This document shows, piece after piece, positions 15,489 through 24,873 of a stretch of DNA of 64,000 nucleotides. Below the pieces are notes generated by a model. The model had not been told where the DNA came from. It searched no databases and saw only the letters and a program-made list of their open reading frames with translations. Origin of the DNA: an uncultured Ruminococcus sp. (lineage in GTDB: Bacteria > Bacillota > Clostridia > Oscillospirales > Ruminococcaceae); NCBI GenBank assembly GCA_910584195.1, contig CAJTYV010000009.1:1-64000 (forward strand). Reading direction: 5' to 3'. A program made the translations under genes and the position numbers. Positions within the stretch are counted from its first letter, which is position 1. Each line of letters starts with the position of its first letter.

Positions 15489-18005
15489 ATGAAAATACAA
15501 CAACTGAGATATACGCAATATTCAAAAGAAAAATATCTGACTGCATTTCTGCTTGGATTTGTAACTTTGCTTATAGTATTAGTGCCTGTGATGATATGCG
15601 ACAAAGGCTATTTCATCTATTACGGCGATTTCAACGCACAACAGATTCCTTTCTATAATCTTGCGAACGATGCGGTACGAAACGGTCAGTTCGGATGGAA
15701 CTGGTTCACTGATCTCGGCTCGGATCTTATGATCTCTTATTCATTTTATCTTATTGCAAGTCCCTTTTTTTGGCTTACAACAATACTTCCGCGAGCGCTG
15801 GTCAGCTTCTCTCTTCCAATACTCCTTGCATTAAAACACGGGCTTGCTTCTCTTACCGCATATATTTACATCCGAAGATTTGTCCGTTCCAAAGAAGCGG
15901 CTCTCACCGGGGCAATGCTTTATGCCTATTCGGGATTTCAGGTATTTAACATTTTTTTCAATCATTTTCAGGACGTAACCGCATTTTTTCCTCTTATGCT
16001 AATTGCTATGGAAGAAAATATCTGCAACCGCCGACGAGGCTGGTTTGCCGTTATTACAGCGTTTATGGCGGCTCTTAATTACTATTTCTTCACCGGACAG
16101 GCAGTTTTTCTTATTCTCTATTTCTTCATGAGAATGCCTTGCTGCGATTTTCCGGTAACATTCAAAAAGTTTCTCGGACTGTTTGCCGAAGCAGTCATAG
16201 GTACTGCTATAGCCGGATTCATCCTGCTTCCCTCTGCCCTCGGCATTATGGAAAATTACCGCGTAAGTCAGCGTTTATATGGAGACAGATATATTTTCTA
16301 TAACGAAGATTCTCGCGTTATGAGGATAATACAGACCTTTTTCCTGCCCTCTGATATACCGGCACGTCCTAATCTTTTCAAGAGCGAGGGAGCAAAATGG
16401 TCGTCAGTAGGCGGATATATGCCGCTTTTCTCCATGCTGGGCGTCATAACATTCATGAGAACGAGAAAAAAACACTGGGCGGCACGGCTGTCATGGATAT
16501 GTATATTCTGTTCGTTTATCCCCATTCTCAACAGTATGTTCTATACGTTCAATTCCTCATACTACGCACGCTGGTTTTACATGCCGATACTGATCTTTGC
16601 CATGATGACCGCTCAGACACTTGACGATGAGGACGCCGATTTCAAGCCCGCCGTTATCATAACTGCCGCTGTCATGATATTCTTTGGACTTATATCATTC
16701 ATTCCCGAAAAAAAGGACGGCAAGTTAAGCTGGTTCACTCTTCCAAATGATTTCGGATATTTTTGGCTGACTTTCGGTATCGCCGCCGCAATGCTTTTCT
16801 TTGCCGCGTATATCCTGCGCCGAAAGAAAAACGGACTTTATTATGAAAAGCTCATGGTTTCCTCGACCGCCGCCGCAAGCGTTGTATGCGTGCTTTGTAC
16901 GGTAATTTACGGCGCTGTAACCCCAAAATCCGCTCATGAATATATTGACAAGGCAATAAACGGAGGAAAAGGCGTTTATGAAGAGGTTTCGGAAAATAAT
17001 TTTTTCCGCATTGACATATCCGAAAACTGCGACAATTATCCTATGATATGGGGACTTCCTAATATGAGGGCATTTCAGAGCGTTGTAACTACTTCCATAA
17101 TGGATTTTTACGATTCTATAGGAGTTCAGCGCGATGTAGCATCGCGTGCTGACATTACCCACTATACCCTGCGAGGACTGCTTTCAGTAAAATATTTTTA
17201 TCGTGAAAAAGTCGACGGTTATTCATATGAGGAGATTCAAGCCGGAAACGTTTCATTGGACAGCAGCGAAACTTCCGATAAAAACGGAGTTAAAGCCTCA
17301 AGGGCAGACATTACTCAGTATCTTCCCGGATTTGAATATGTCGGCTCAAACGATAACTTTGAAATTTACGAAAACACTTTGTATATCCCTATGGGATTCG
17401 GATATGATACGTATGTTTCCGAAGAAACTGCCGAAACCAAGGGAAAAAATACACGAGAAAAAATACTCATGAATACTCTTATCCTTAACGCTGAACAAAT
17501 AGAAAAATACTCCGATATTATGACAGAAGCGGAAACGGACGTTTTCGGGTCGGATAAAGACGACTATATAAGAGCGTGTCTCCGTAAGCGCAGGAACTGC
17601 TCCGAAAGCTTTACATTTGATTCGAAAGGATTTCAGTCCAAGATAACTCTTGATAAATCTCAGCTTGTATTTTTCAGCGTTCCTTACAGCAAAGGCTGGA
17701 CCGCCGAGGTCAACGGTCAGCCTGCCGATGTTGAAAGAGTTTCCTACGGTTTTATGGCAGTCAAGGCTGAAGAAGGAGCTAATACTATTACTTTCCGTTA
17801 CGAAACTCCGGGATTTAAAACAGGTCTTATAATATCGTCAGCCGGCGCGGCTTCTCTTGTTGTTCTGCTTATAATATTCAGGTTCACCGACAAAAAAAAT
17901 AAAAACAACAGAATATTCCACAGCTACGATTACAATTCATGTCAGAAAATAACAGCCGCAGAGCTTTACGTCCGTGGCTGTGCAAAAAATAAGGAGGAAA
18001 AATAA
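15489..18005 (+). CDS. YfhO-family large membrane protein
   Basis: 838 aa with about 12 or more transmembrane segments and a large extracytoplasmic C-terminal part (about 500-790), closing with a last membrane helix near FKTGLIISSAGAASLVVLLI. The N-terminal pattern (GYFIYYGDFNAQQIPFY, FGWNWFTDLGSD, ALKHGLASLTAYIY) matches YfhO, a GT-C-like family involved in glycosylating lipoteichoic acid or other surface polymers in Bacillus and Listeria. A lipid-linked sugar donor is expected by family. Strong ribosome site TAGGAGGTTGAA. The Nudix gene begins directly after the stop codon, so the two are co-transcribed from the repeat-borne promoter. Confidence 0.85.
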   Translation: MKIQQLRYTQYSKEKYLTAFLLGFVTLLIVLVPVMICDKGYFIYYGDFNAQQIPFYNLANDAVRNGQFGWNWFTDLGSDLMISYSFYLIASPFFWLTTILPRALVSFSLPILLALKHGLASLTAYIYIRRFVRSKEAALTGAMLYAYSGFQVFNIFFNHFQDVTAFFPLMLIAMEENICNRRRGWFAVITAFMAALNYYFFTGQAVFLILYFFMRMPCCDFPVTFKKFLGLFAEAVIGTAIAGFILLPSALGIMENYRVSQRLYGDRYIFYNEDSRVMRIIQTFFLPSDIPARPNLFKSEGAKWSSVGGYMPLFSMLGVITFMRTRKKHWAARLSWICIFCSFIPILNSMFYTFNSSYYARWFYMPILIFAMMTAQTLDDEDADFKPAVIITAAVMIFFGLISFIPEKKDGKLSWFTLPNDFGYFWLTFGIAAAMLFFAAYILRRKKNGLYYEKLMVSSTAAASVVCVLCTVIYGAVTPKSAHEYIDKAINGGKGVYEEVSENNFFRIDISENCDNYPMIWGLPNMRAFQSVVTTSIMDFYDSIGVQRDVASRADITHYTLRGLLSVKYFYREKVDGYSYEEIQAGNVSLDSSETSDKNGVKASRADITQYLPGFEYVGSNDNFEIYENTLYIPMGFGYDTYVSEETAETKGKNTREKILMNTLILNAEQIEKYSDIMTEAETDVFGSDKDDYIRACLRKRRNCSESFTFDSKGFQSKITLDKSQLVFFSVPYSKGWTAEVNGQPADVERVSYGFMAVKAEEGANTITFRYETPGFKTGLIISSAGAASLVVLLIIFRFTDKKNKNNRIFHSYDYNSCQKITAAELYVRGCAKNKEEK

Positions 18006-18542
18006 GTGCATCTCAACGAAGAAACAATAAAAAGCGACAAAGTATACGAAGGTAAAATTTTCACTATTACTCACGACACAGCGCTGCTTGAAGACGGAAA
18101 TACCGCTGTACGCGACATTCTCTGGCACAGCGGCGGAGTATGCGTTATTCCCGTAACGGACAATAATGAGATCTTCCTTGTAAAGCAGTTTCGCTACCCT
18201 TTCCGTACAGTCACAATGGAAGTCCCTGCCGGCAAGCTTGAAAAGGGTGAAAGTCACTTTGAATGCGGAAAACGTGAGCTTACGGAAGAAACAGGATATA
18301 TCTGCGACGAAATGATTTATCTCGGCGAAATGCTCCCCACACCTGCATATAATTCCGAAATTACACACATTTATCTTGCTAAAGGATTGAAGTTCAGCCG
18401 TCAGAATCTTGACAAGGACGAATTTCTCGATGTTGAAAAAATGTCCCTTACCGAAGCCGTCAAGCTTGTTATGGACGGAACTATCCGTGACGGAAAAACA
18501 CAGATCGCCGTTCTTAAAGCTGCAAGGATGCTGAATATCTGA
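18006..18542 (+). CDS. Nudix hydrolase, ADP-ribose pyrophosphatase type
   Basis: 178 aa starting at a GTG that directly follows the yfhO stop; the ribosome site AAGGAGGA is inside the yfhO end. The Nudix box is complete: PAGKLEKGESHFECGKRE then LTEETGY fits GX5EX7REUXEEXGU. The preceding VKQFRYPFRTVTMEVPAG is typical of the ADP-ribose pyrophosphatase group, which hydrolyses ADP-ribose or ADP-sugars to AMP and sugar phosphate. Joint transcription with yfhO suggests a link to sugar-nucleotide metabolism, but this is inference. Confidence 0.85.
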   Translation: MHLNEETIKSDKVYEGKIFTITHDTALLEDGNTAVRDILWHSGGVCVIPVTDNNEIFLVKQFRYPFRTVTMEVPAGKLEKGESHFECGKRELTEETGYICDEMIYLGEMLPTPAYNSEITHIYLAKGLKFSRQNLDKDEFLDVEKMSLTEAVKLVMDGTIRDGKTQIAVLKAARMLNI

Positions 18543-18670
18543 AAATTCGTAAACTTGATACAGTAATTCCTTTATTTGTATTCCCTCCGCCTGAAAGCAC
18601 AAAAAGTCGGGAAGCCCCAAAAAATCTGTGTTAAAATATAATTACAGCAGAGGAGAAAGGAAGTAAATAT

Positions 18671-19495
18671 ATGAACGGCTGGACAGAGGGTATTCAAAAT
18701 GCCATACAGTATATTGAGGATAATCTCACAGAAAAACTTGATATAGAAGATATTGCGGCTAAAGCATATGTCTCCCCTTTCTATTTTCAAAAGATTTTCA
18801 ATGTTCTGTGCGGCTTTACCGTAGGCGAATATATAAGAAACAGACGGCTTACATTGGCGGCTGAGGAATTGTCCGATTTTGGTATAAAGGTTATCGACGC
18901 CGCCGTAAAATACGGATATGATTCTCCCGACAGCTTCACGCGGGCATTTATGAAATTCCACGGAATATCTCCATCTGCGGCAAAGAAAAAAGGGGTGAAA
19001 ATCAAAAGCTTTGCCCCTTTAAAAATCAAACTTACGCTGGAGGGCGGTACTATGATCGAATACAAAATTGTCAAAAAAGCAGCATTTACTATTGTCGGCA
19101 AATGCAGAATGTTCAATGCGGATACTTCTTATCAGAAAATTCCCGAATTTTGGACGGAACATTACAAAAACGGCGGCGGAGAAATCATCAAAGGCATGTT
19201 CGGTGCCTGTGTTGACAGCAACGGCACAGAATTCAATTACTTTATTGCGGATATGTATTTTCCGTGGAACGAGATTCCGGATGGATGTACCACAAAAACC
19301 TTTTCAGAAGGATTGTGGGCGGTATTCCCCTATCACGGCGAATGCCCGAAAGCGCTTCAGGAAGTGGATACCAAAATATGGAGCGAATGGCTTCCCAACT
19401 GCAAGGAATATGAATTAAGCGGCAATTACTCTCTTGAATTTTATCTTGAAAGCGACCATGGAGAAATCTGGGTCCCTGTTGTAAAGAAAAAATAA
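18671..19495 (+). CDS. AraC-family regulator with GyrI-like effector domain
   Basis: 274 aa. Residues 8-110 hold two AraC helix-turn-helix units (LDIEDIAAKAYVSPFYFQKI and VIDAAVKYGYDSPDSFTRAF with the FxxxGxSP closing motif). The C-terminal 150 residues start at MIEYKIVKKAAFTIVGK and match the GyrI/Bacterial effector-binding fold (YFIADMYFPWNEIPDGCTTK, WAVFPYHGECP, LEFYLESDHGEIWVPV). This Rob/BltR-like plan binds small hydrophobic or cationic ligands. Ribosome site GAGGAGAAAGGAAG. No target gene is adjacent apart from the Nudix gene upstream. Confidence 0.85.
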   Translation: MNGWTEGIQNAIQYIEDNLTEKLDIEDIAAKAYVSPFYFQKIFNVLCGFTVGEYIRNRRLTLAAEELSDFGIKVIDAAVKYGYDSPDSFTRAFMKFHGISPSAAKKKGVKIKSFAPLKIKLTLEGGTMIEYKIVKKAAFTIVGKCRMFNADTSYQKIPEFWTEHYKNGGGEIIKGMFGACVDSNGTEFNYFIADMYFPWNEIPDGCTTKTFSEGLWAVFPYHGECPKALQEVDTKIWSEWLPNCKEYELSGNYSLEFYLESDHGEIWVPVVKKK

Positions 19496-19500
19496 ACGAA

Positions 19501-19530
19501 AACCTGTCCGAAAAATCGGACAGGTTTTTT
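19501..19530. terminator. Bidirectional terminator between AraC-type gene and spoVG
   Basis: AACCTGTCCGA, AAAA loop, TCGGACAGGTT, then T4. The A-run on the left makes it usable for spoVG in the opposite direction. Confidence 0.85.
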
Positions 19531-19545
19531 GTAATATCAATGATA

Positions 19546-19911
19546 TTATTCGGCGGACTCCGCCTCAGAATTTTCTGCTGCATTGACAGATGCGGCATAT
19601 GTAGCCTCTACAGCAGCTTCGTAAGCGTTCGCCGCTTCCGCTTCTGCTTCCATAAGAGCCGCCTGACGCTCGTAAGCTTCAAGAATATTATCCTCAATAA
19701 TTCTTCTTGATTCGGGTGAAATCGGGTGAACAATGTCACGGAAGATTCCGTTTTCATCACGTCTGCTGGGCATTGCAACGAACAATCTTTCATCGCCCTG
19801 AACGACCTTGATGTCATGTACCGCAAGCATGTCGTCAATCGTAATGGATACTACAGCACGAAGTCTGCCTCCCGACATTAGTTTTCTGATTTTTACGTCT
19901 GTGATCTGCAT
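19546..19911 (-). CDS. spoVG: SpoVG, RNA-binding regulator
   Basis: 121 aa from the ATG at 19911, with AAGGAGG upstream; a longer in-frame extension lacks a ribosome site. The sequence MQITDVKIRKLMSGGRLRAV, ITIDDMLAVHDIKVVQG and FVAMPSRRDENGIFRDIVHPI is the conserved SpoVG core. SpoVG is a small site-specific RNA/DNA-binding protein that affects sporulation septation and many surface functions in Firmicutes. The C-terminal tail is unusually rich in Ala and Glu. The -10 box of its presumed promoter (TATAAT, plus 19942-19947) lies in a TATACTCGG repeat end. Confidence 0.95.
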   Translation of the reverse strand: MQITDVKIRKLMSGGRLRAVVSITIDDMLAVHDIKVVQGDERLFVAMPSRRDENGIFRDIVHPISPESRRIIEDNILEAYERQAALMEAEAEAANAYEAAVEATYAASVNAAENSEAESAE

Positions 19912-19941
19912 TATGAAAAACCTCCTTATGGCTTGACATAT

Positions 19942-19985
19942 ATTATACTCGGCTATACGGCAAATCATACCTCATTTGCCGTCCG
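19942..19985. repeat. TATACTCGG repeat end overlapping the spoVG promoter
   Basis: From 19944 the sequence TATACTCGGCTATACGGCAA closely follows the left end of the element at 33234 (TATACTCGGAGATAAGGCAA), and continues with ATCATAC versus ATTATAC. It adds a perfect stem GGCAAAT/ATTTGCC (19959-19965 and 19974-19980). Read on the minus strand the end is CCGAGTATAAT, which supplies an exact -10 hexamer 31 bp before the spoVG start. A second end was not found, so the copy is partial. Confidence 0.5.
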
Positions 19986-20198
19986 CGGGTATATAATACT
20001 CCAATTCACCGACTGCTCCAAAAACAGCCGTACTCCACATATATGTCTAAATTATATTATAACTCATATTTCAAAAAAAATCAATACATTTTTTCAAAAA
20101 TTTCGTATGTTTTGCAAAATATTACTTGATTCGGCTCTAAAGGTAAAAATAATAGTAAAAAACTCGTTAATTTCCGTCATATTTTTCCTTTTTCCCTA
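19986..20198. other. AT-rich intergenic region
   Basis: No gene, RNA or clear repeat was recognised in this stretch between spoVG and the murC promoter. Confidence 0.4.
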
Positions 20199-20227
20199 TT
20201 GAAATAATTTTAAAAATATAGTATAAT
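20199..20227 (+). promoter_or_regulatory. Promoter upstream of the inverted-repeat element and murC
   Basis: TTGAAA (20199-20204), 17-bp spacer, exact TATAAT (20222-20227). The likely start point, near 20234, is before the repeat element, so the murC message would carry the element in a leader of about 250 nt. Confidence 0.65.
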
Positions 20228-20247
20228 AATAGAATAGGATTTTTATG

Positions 20248-20415
20248 GCAATACCGCACAATGATTGTCATGCAGATGCGCAGCAGATTTTTTGTCAGCT
20301 TGCATAAAAACGATGCAGGAATACTGTCGTATTTCAAGAAGTTTTTGTGTAGGATTACGGAAAAGCGCAAGCAGATTTGCGGCAAAGCACTAAGGCGGTC
20401 ATTGTGCGGTGTTGC
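20248..20415. mobile_element. 168-bp MITE-like inverted-repeat element in the murC leader
   Basis: The ends are GCAATACCGCACAATGA (20248-20264) and TCATTGTGCGGTGTTGC (20399-20415): 17-bp terminal inverted repeats with one mismatch. The interior has no reading frame and contains pieces repeated at 8543 and about 11823 in this window. Size, ends and lack of coding match a miniature inverted-repeat transposable element. No certain target-site duplication was seen. Confidence 0.7.
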
Positions 20416-20480
20416 TTTATACCATTTGCAATAACAGTCCGTAACAAATGATACCAGATTTAAAAGGAACGGTGATATAA

Positions 20481-21893
20481 TTGGACAGAAATATACTGAA
20501 CGGAAAAAAACACATTCACTTTATTGGCATAGGCGGTTCAGGAATGTATCCCCTTGCTCAGATTCTTCACGGTCAGGGTTTTTATCTTACTGGATCGGAC
20601 AATAACGAAACAGAAACTCTTGATGCGGTAAGAAGCATGGGTATTCCCGTATTTATCGGACAAAAGGCGGAAAACATCGAAGGTGCGGACTTAATTGTAC
20701 ACACTGCTGCCATTATGGCTGATAATCCCGAACTTGTTGCAGCAAGATCAAGCGGAGTTCCCGTTCTGGAACGTGCCGATCTTCTCGGAATCATAACAGA
20801 CCGCTACGAAAGAGCCATATGTGTTTCCGGAACTCACGGCAAGACCTCCACAACCTCAATGATAACTCAGATAATGTATACTGCCGGAATCGACATTTCA
20901 GCGTATATAGGAGGAAAACTTCCCTGCATAGGCGGCAGCGGCAGAGCGGGAAAAAGTGATATTCTTGTGTGTGAATCATGCGAGTTTGAAGACCACTTTC
21001 TAAAATTTTCTCCCGATATATCAGTAGTTCTTAATATTGACGCCGACCACCTTGACTATTTTGGTTCGCTGGATAATATTATAAGATCTTTTATTAAATT
21101 TAATCAAAAAACTTCAAAATGCATTATTATAAACGGTTCAGACGAAAATTCCATGAAATCGCTGGAAGGCGTATCCGGTAAGGAGATCATTACTTTCGGC
21201 AGTTCTTCCGACTGCTTCTACTATCCCGAAAATATAAGTCACGACGGTCTGCTGACCTCTTACGATGCCATGTACAGAGGCAAAAAGCTGGGCAGAATAA
21301 CGCTTCATGTAGCCGGGATCCATAATGTAATGAATTCCCTTGCAGCTGTTGCCGCTGCGAGATACTGCGGTGTTGAATTTGAACATATAGTTAAGGGACT
21401 TGAAGAATTCAGAGGTGCAAAACGACGTTTCGATAAACTGGGCGAAGTCAACGGAATAACGGTAGTGGACGATTATGCCCATCATCCAACAGAACTTGAA
21501 GCAACGCTCAATGCTGCAATGGAAATGAAATTCCGAAAGGTATGGGCAATCTTCCAGCCGTTTACTTTCAGCCGCACAAGCCTGCTGCTTGACGATTTCG
21601 CACGGGTTCTGCAAATTCCGGATCACGCCCTGCTCACCGATATTATGGGAAGCCGCGAAAAGAACACATATGGTATTTTCACGCGTCACCTTGCGGAAAA
21701 AATTCCGGGATGCATTTGGTTTCCGCAGGACGAGACCGCCGAATGGACAGATGAAAGGAAATATTTCAACTTCCAACAGATATGCGATCACGTATGTGAA
21801 AACGCGCAGCCCGGCGATCTTGTAATAACTCTCGGCTGTGGCGACGCCTACAAAATAGCAAAAATGATCATTAAAAAACTTTCGGATAAATAA
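20481..21893 (+). CDS. murC: UDP-N-acetylmuramate--L-alanine ligase
   Basis: 470 aa, normal length. Starts at a TTG (20481) after an AAAGGAACGG ribosome site. Motifs: HFIGIGGSGMYPLAQIL (UDP-binding N-terminal Rossmann domain), the ATP loop CVSGTHGKTSTTSM (about 115-128), DADHLDYFG and HNVMNSLAA, VDDYAHHPTE in the C-terminal domain. It adds L-Ala to UDP-MurNAc in the cytoplasm, the first step of the peptide stem. It begins a run of cell-wall and cell-shape genes. Confidence 0.97.
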   Translation: MDRNILNGKKHIHFIGIGGSGMYPLAQILHGQGFYLTGSDNNETETLDAVRSMGIPVFIGQKAENIEGADLIVHTAAIMADNPELVAARSSGVPVLERADLLGIITDRYERAICVSGTHGKTSTTSMITQIMYTAGIDISAYIGGKLPCIGGSGRAGKSDILVCESCEFEDHFLKFSPDISVVLNIDADHLDYFGSLDNIIRSFIKFNQKTSKCIIINGSDENSMKSLEGVSGKEIITFGSSSDCFYYPENISHDGLLTSYDAMYRGKKLGRITLHVAGIHNVMNSLAAVAAARYCGVEFEHIVKGLEEFRGAKRRFDKLGEVNGITVVDDYAHHPTELEATLNAAMEMKFRKVWAIFQPFTFSRTSLLLDDFARVLQIPDHALLTDIMGSREKNTYGIFTRHLAEKIPGCIWFPQDETAEWTDERKYFNFQQICDHVCENAQPGDLVITLGCGDAYKIAKMIIKKLSDK

Positions 21894-21966
21894 CGGATAT
21901 ATTAACCTCTATCGTAAATCATAAAAGGGGTCGGTATCAAATCAAAAAGAAAGAAAGGAAACAAAA

Positions 21967-22335
21967 ATGCTTAACGATGTTAAAGTTATAATTTGCGGAA
22001 AGGAATACAAGCTTCGCACCGCTGAATCCCCTAACTACGTGTTTTCTCTTGCTCGTTCCTTAGAATCCAAAATAAGCGAGCATATGAACTCGGGAAGCGG
22101 AACTTCTCCATATACGGCGGCTATTATGGTTGCTCTCAGCGTACTCGACGATCTTAACAAAGCCAATCAGCGTCTTGAAAGCATCCGTACTCAAACCAAA
22201 GAATACGTTGACGAAGCTGGAAAAAACAGAATAGAGCGCGATTCCGCACAGAAAGAAATAGAAGCGCTTAAAGCAAAAATAGTTCAGCTGGAAAACATGG
22301 TGAAGCTAAAGCAGCTCAAGGACAGCATTGAATGA
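21967..22335 (+). CDS. zapA: Cell division protein ZapA
   Basis: 122 aa. The N-terminal NDVKVIICGKEYKLRTAES and the NYVFSLARSLESKISEH helix match the ZapA head domain; the C-terminal half is a long coiled coil (YVDEAGKNRIERDSAQKEI...). ZapA dimers bundle FtsZ filaments at the division ring. The ribosome site is GAAAGGAAAC. The stop codon overlaps the next start (ATGA). Confidence 0.9.
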   Translation: MLNDVKVIICGKEYKLRTAESPNYVFSLARSLESKISEHMNSGSGTSPYTAAIMVALSVLDDLNKANQRLESIRTQTKEYVDEAGKNRIERDSAQKEIEALKAKIVQLENMVKLKQLKDSIE

Positions 22336-24365
22336 AACGTCCCGAGATACTTGCTCCCGCAGGCAGCATGGAGGCGCTTACCGCCGCTCTCAGAACAGGC
22401 GCGGACGCTGTTTATGCAGGCGGAAAAGAATTCTCGGCAAGAAATAACGCCGTAAATTTCACCAATGAAGAGCTTATCGAGGCGGTACGGCTTTGTCATA
22501 TCCATAATGCCAAAATTTATCTTGCGGTAAATACTTTAATATCAGATTCGGAAACGGAAAAATTTTGTAAATATATAAAATTTACATCTGAAATAGGCAC
22601 AGACGGGTACATAGTACAGGATTTAGGAGCAGCGCATATTATTCGTTCAGCAGTTCCGAACGCTGTACTGCACGGTTCAACTCAGCTCTCTCTGCACACG
22701 GTATCAGGCGTAAAGCTTCTGAAAAGCATGGGATTTGAACGTGCTGTTCCTGCCCGCGAATTGTCCGCAGACACACTCGAAAAAATTTGCTGTGAGGATA
22801 TAGAGACCGAGGTCTTTGTACACGGAGCATTGTGCATGTCTGTTTCGGGGCAATGCTACATGTCGGCTATGCTTGGTTCACGGTCGGCAAACCGCGGGTG
22901 CTGCGGTCAGGCATGCCGCTTGCCGTTCACAGCTTCAAAAAACAAAGAGTTTTCGGCGTTATCACTTAAAGATTTGTCACTTCTCGAAAATACGGACAAG
23001 TTATGCAAAATCGGTGTTGACTCGCTGAAAATCGAGGGACGAATGAAACGTCCGGAATACATTGCCGCCTCGGTTACAGAACTTAGAAAAGCGCTTTACG
23101 GCATTCCGCCCGATATGCAGACGCTCCGCGGAATCTTTTCACGAAGCGGTTTTACGGACGGCTATTTTTCAGGAAAAAGACAAAATATGTTCGGAGTTCG
23201 TGAAAAGGACGATGTAATTGCCGCAAAAGAGATAATTCCAACGCTGCACGAACTTTACCGCCGTGAAAGAGCTGTTTTTACGGTGGACTTTCATGCCGAA
23301 ATACTCAAAAACAAGCCAATCAGGATAACAGCCTTTATCGGCGGTATTTCCGCAGAAGCAACAGGCAGCGTTCCCGAAACTGCAAAAAACGCTCCGACTG
23401 ATTCCGAAACTGTAAAAAAACAGCTTTCCAAACTCGGAGATACGGTTTTCAAGTGCGGAAACGTCACCGCAAATATAGAAAACGGTCTTTTCGTTCCGAC
23501 AGGCAGACTTAATGAACTAAGACGGCTTGTCGCCGATAAGCTGACTGAAAAAATTGCGTTGACAAATAAACCCGAATATACGATAAACGATTATATACCG
23601 GTTATGCCGGGAAATTGTATCTGCCGAACCTCTGATACGCTTCCGATCCGCACATTCTGCCGAACTGTTGAACAAGCCGTAGCGGCGGCCGGGATTTCTG
23701 AATATGTAATCATTCCCGACAGTCTTATAACTCCTGAAATTACGGAACATATTCCCAAAAATCGTATAATTATTTCCCCGCCGCGATTTATTACCGACGA
23801 AGAAAAGACCATTATGCGTCTTTCCGAGTTAAGAAAATCGGGATTTGAAAGAATTTTCTGTCATACGCTCGATACTGCCTCCATAGGAAAAAATCTCGGA
23901 TTCAAACTCCATGGCAGCTTCACAATGAATATGTTTAACTCGTTTTCGGCAGAATATCTGTATAGAATCGGCTTCGAGGACTGCATTGTCTCGCCGGAAA
24001 TGACGCTAACTCAGATCAATAAGCTTTCCACGGATATGCCCGTTGGCGCTGTTGTCTACGGTAGGCTGCCGCTTATGCTCACCCGAAACTGTCCCATAAA
24101 AAACGAAATCGGCTGTCAAAGCTGCAAAGGCTGCCTTACTGACAGAACATCGAGAACATTACCTGTCGTCTGCTCCAAAGACTACGTTGAAATATTGAAC
24201 TCCGATATTATTTATATGGGAGATCGCATTTCGGAAATGAAAAGAGTATCATTCGGCTTAGCACTTCTTAACGAAGAAACCGCCGATGAAACCAAAGCGG
24301 CTGTATTATGCCGAAAACCCGATTCTGTTATTACACGCGGACTTTATTACAGAGGAGTTATGTAA
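22332..24365 (+). CDS. U32 family peptidase / RlhA-like protein with DUF3656
   Basis: 677 aa. The N-terminal TIM-barrel-like part has the U32 hallmarks RPEILAPAGSMEALTAALRT, GADAVYAGGKEFSARN, VHGALCMSVSGQCYMSA and the Cys-rich SRSANRGCCGQACRLPF, followed by SLKDLSLL and KIEGRMKRPEY. The C-terminal half adds a DUF3656-like section and a late Cys cluster (CPIKNEIGCQSCKGCL), which may bind an iron-sulfur cluster. Family members are called peptidases or collagenases, but several act in tRNA or rRNA hydroxylation (RlhA, TrhP), which fits a cytosolic protein here. It overlaps zapA by 4 bp. Confidence 0.85.
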   Translation: MKRPEILAPAGSMEALTAALRTGADAVYAGGKEFSARNNAVNFTNEELIEAVRLCHIHNAKIYLAVNTLISDSETEKFCKYIKFTSEIGTDGYIVQDLGAAHIIRSAVPNAVLHGSTQLSLHTVSGVKLLKSMGFERAVPARELSADTLEKICCEDIETEVFVHGALCMSVSGQCYMSAMLGSRSANRGCCGQACRLPFTASKNKEFSALSLKDLSLLENTDKLCKIGVDSLKIEGRMKRPEYIAASVTELRKALYGIPPDMQTLRGIFSRSGFTDGYFSGKRQNMFGVREKDDVIAAKEIIPTLHELYRRERAVFTVDFHAEILKNKPIRITAFIGGISAEATGSVPETAKNAPTDSETVKKQLSKLGDTVFKCGNVTANIENGLFVPTGRLNELRRLVADKLTEKIALTNKPEYTINDYIPVMPGNCICRTSDTLPIRTFCRTVEQAVAAAGISEYVIIPDSLITPEITEHIPKNRIIISPPRFITDEEKTIMRLSELRKSGFERIFCHTLDTASIGKNLGFKLHGSFTMNMFNSFSAEYLYRIGFEDCIVSPEMTLTQINKLSTDMPVGAVVYGRLPLMLTRNCPIKNEIGCQSCKGCLTDRTSRTLPVVCSKDYVEILNSDIIYMGDRISEMKRVSFGLALLNEETADETKAAVLCRKPDSVITRGLYYRGVM

Positions 24366-24369
24366 ATAT

Positions 24370-24807
24370 ATGAAGCTTACATTTAAAAAACTTAATGAAA
24401 AAGCCGTTATTCCAACACGAGCAACTCCTGCAAGCGCCGGACTCGATATTTACGCGTGCCTTGACGAATCGGTTACGATCGCTCCCGGTGAAATAAAAAT
24501 GATACCTACAGGCTTGTCCGCAATGACCGACTGCGACGATGTAGTTATGCTCATTTACCCTCGTTCGGGACTTTCCGCAAAACACGGCGTAACTCTTGCA
24601 AACTGCGTAGGCGTTGTTGACAGCGATTACCGCGGCGCATGGTTTATTCCTCTGATAAATCACGGAAAGCAGCCGTTTATCGTGGAAAACGGTATGAGGA
24701 TAGCTCAGCTTATCCCCACAAAAGCGCTTTTTCCTGAAATTGAGATAAGTGAAACTCTTACCGAAACCGAGCGAGGCACAGGTGGTTTCGGTTCGTCCGG
24801 AATATAG
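24370..24807 (+). CDS. dut: Deoxyuridine 5'-triphosphate nucleotidohydrolase
   Basis: 145 aa from the ATG at 24370; a longer frame from 24286 lies inside the preceding gene. All five dUTPase motifs can be seen: AGLDIYA, PRSGLSAKHG, CVGVVDSDYRG, RIAQLIP and RGTGGFGSSG. It hydrolyses dUTP to dUMP as a trimer. It lies 4 bp after the U32 peptidase stop, so co-transcribed. Confidence 0.97.
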   Translation: MKLTFKKLNEKAVIPTRATPASAGLDIYACLDESVTIAPGEIKMIPTGLSAMTDCDDVVMLIYPRSGLSAKHGVTLANCVGVVDSDYRGAWFIPLINHGKQPFIVENGMRIAQLIPTKALFPEIEISETLTETERGTGGFGSSGI

Positions 24808-24873
24808 AAAAATATCGGCATATTTTTACACAGATCATCGGTTTTTACTGAGACAAAACAAAGGAGATAAATA

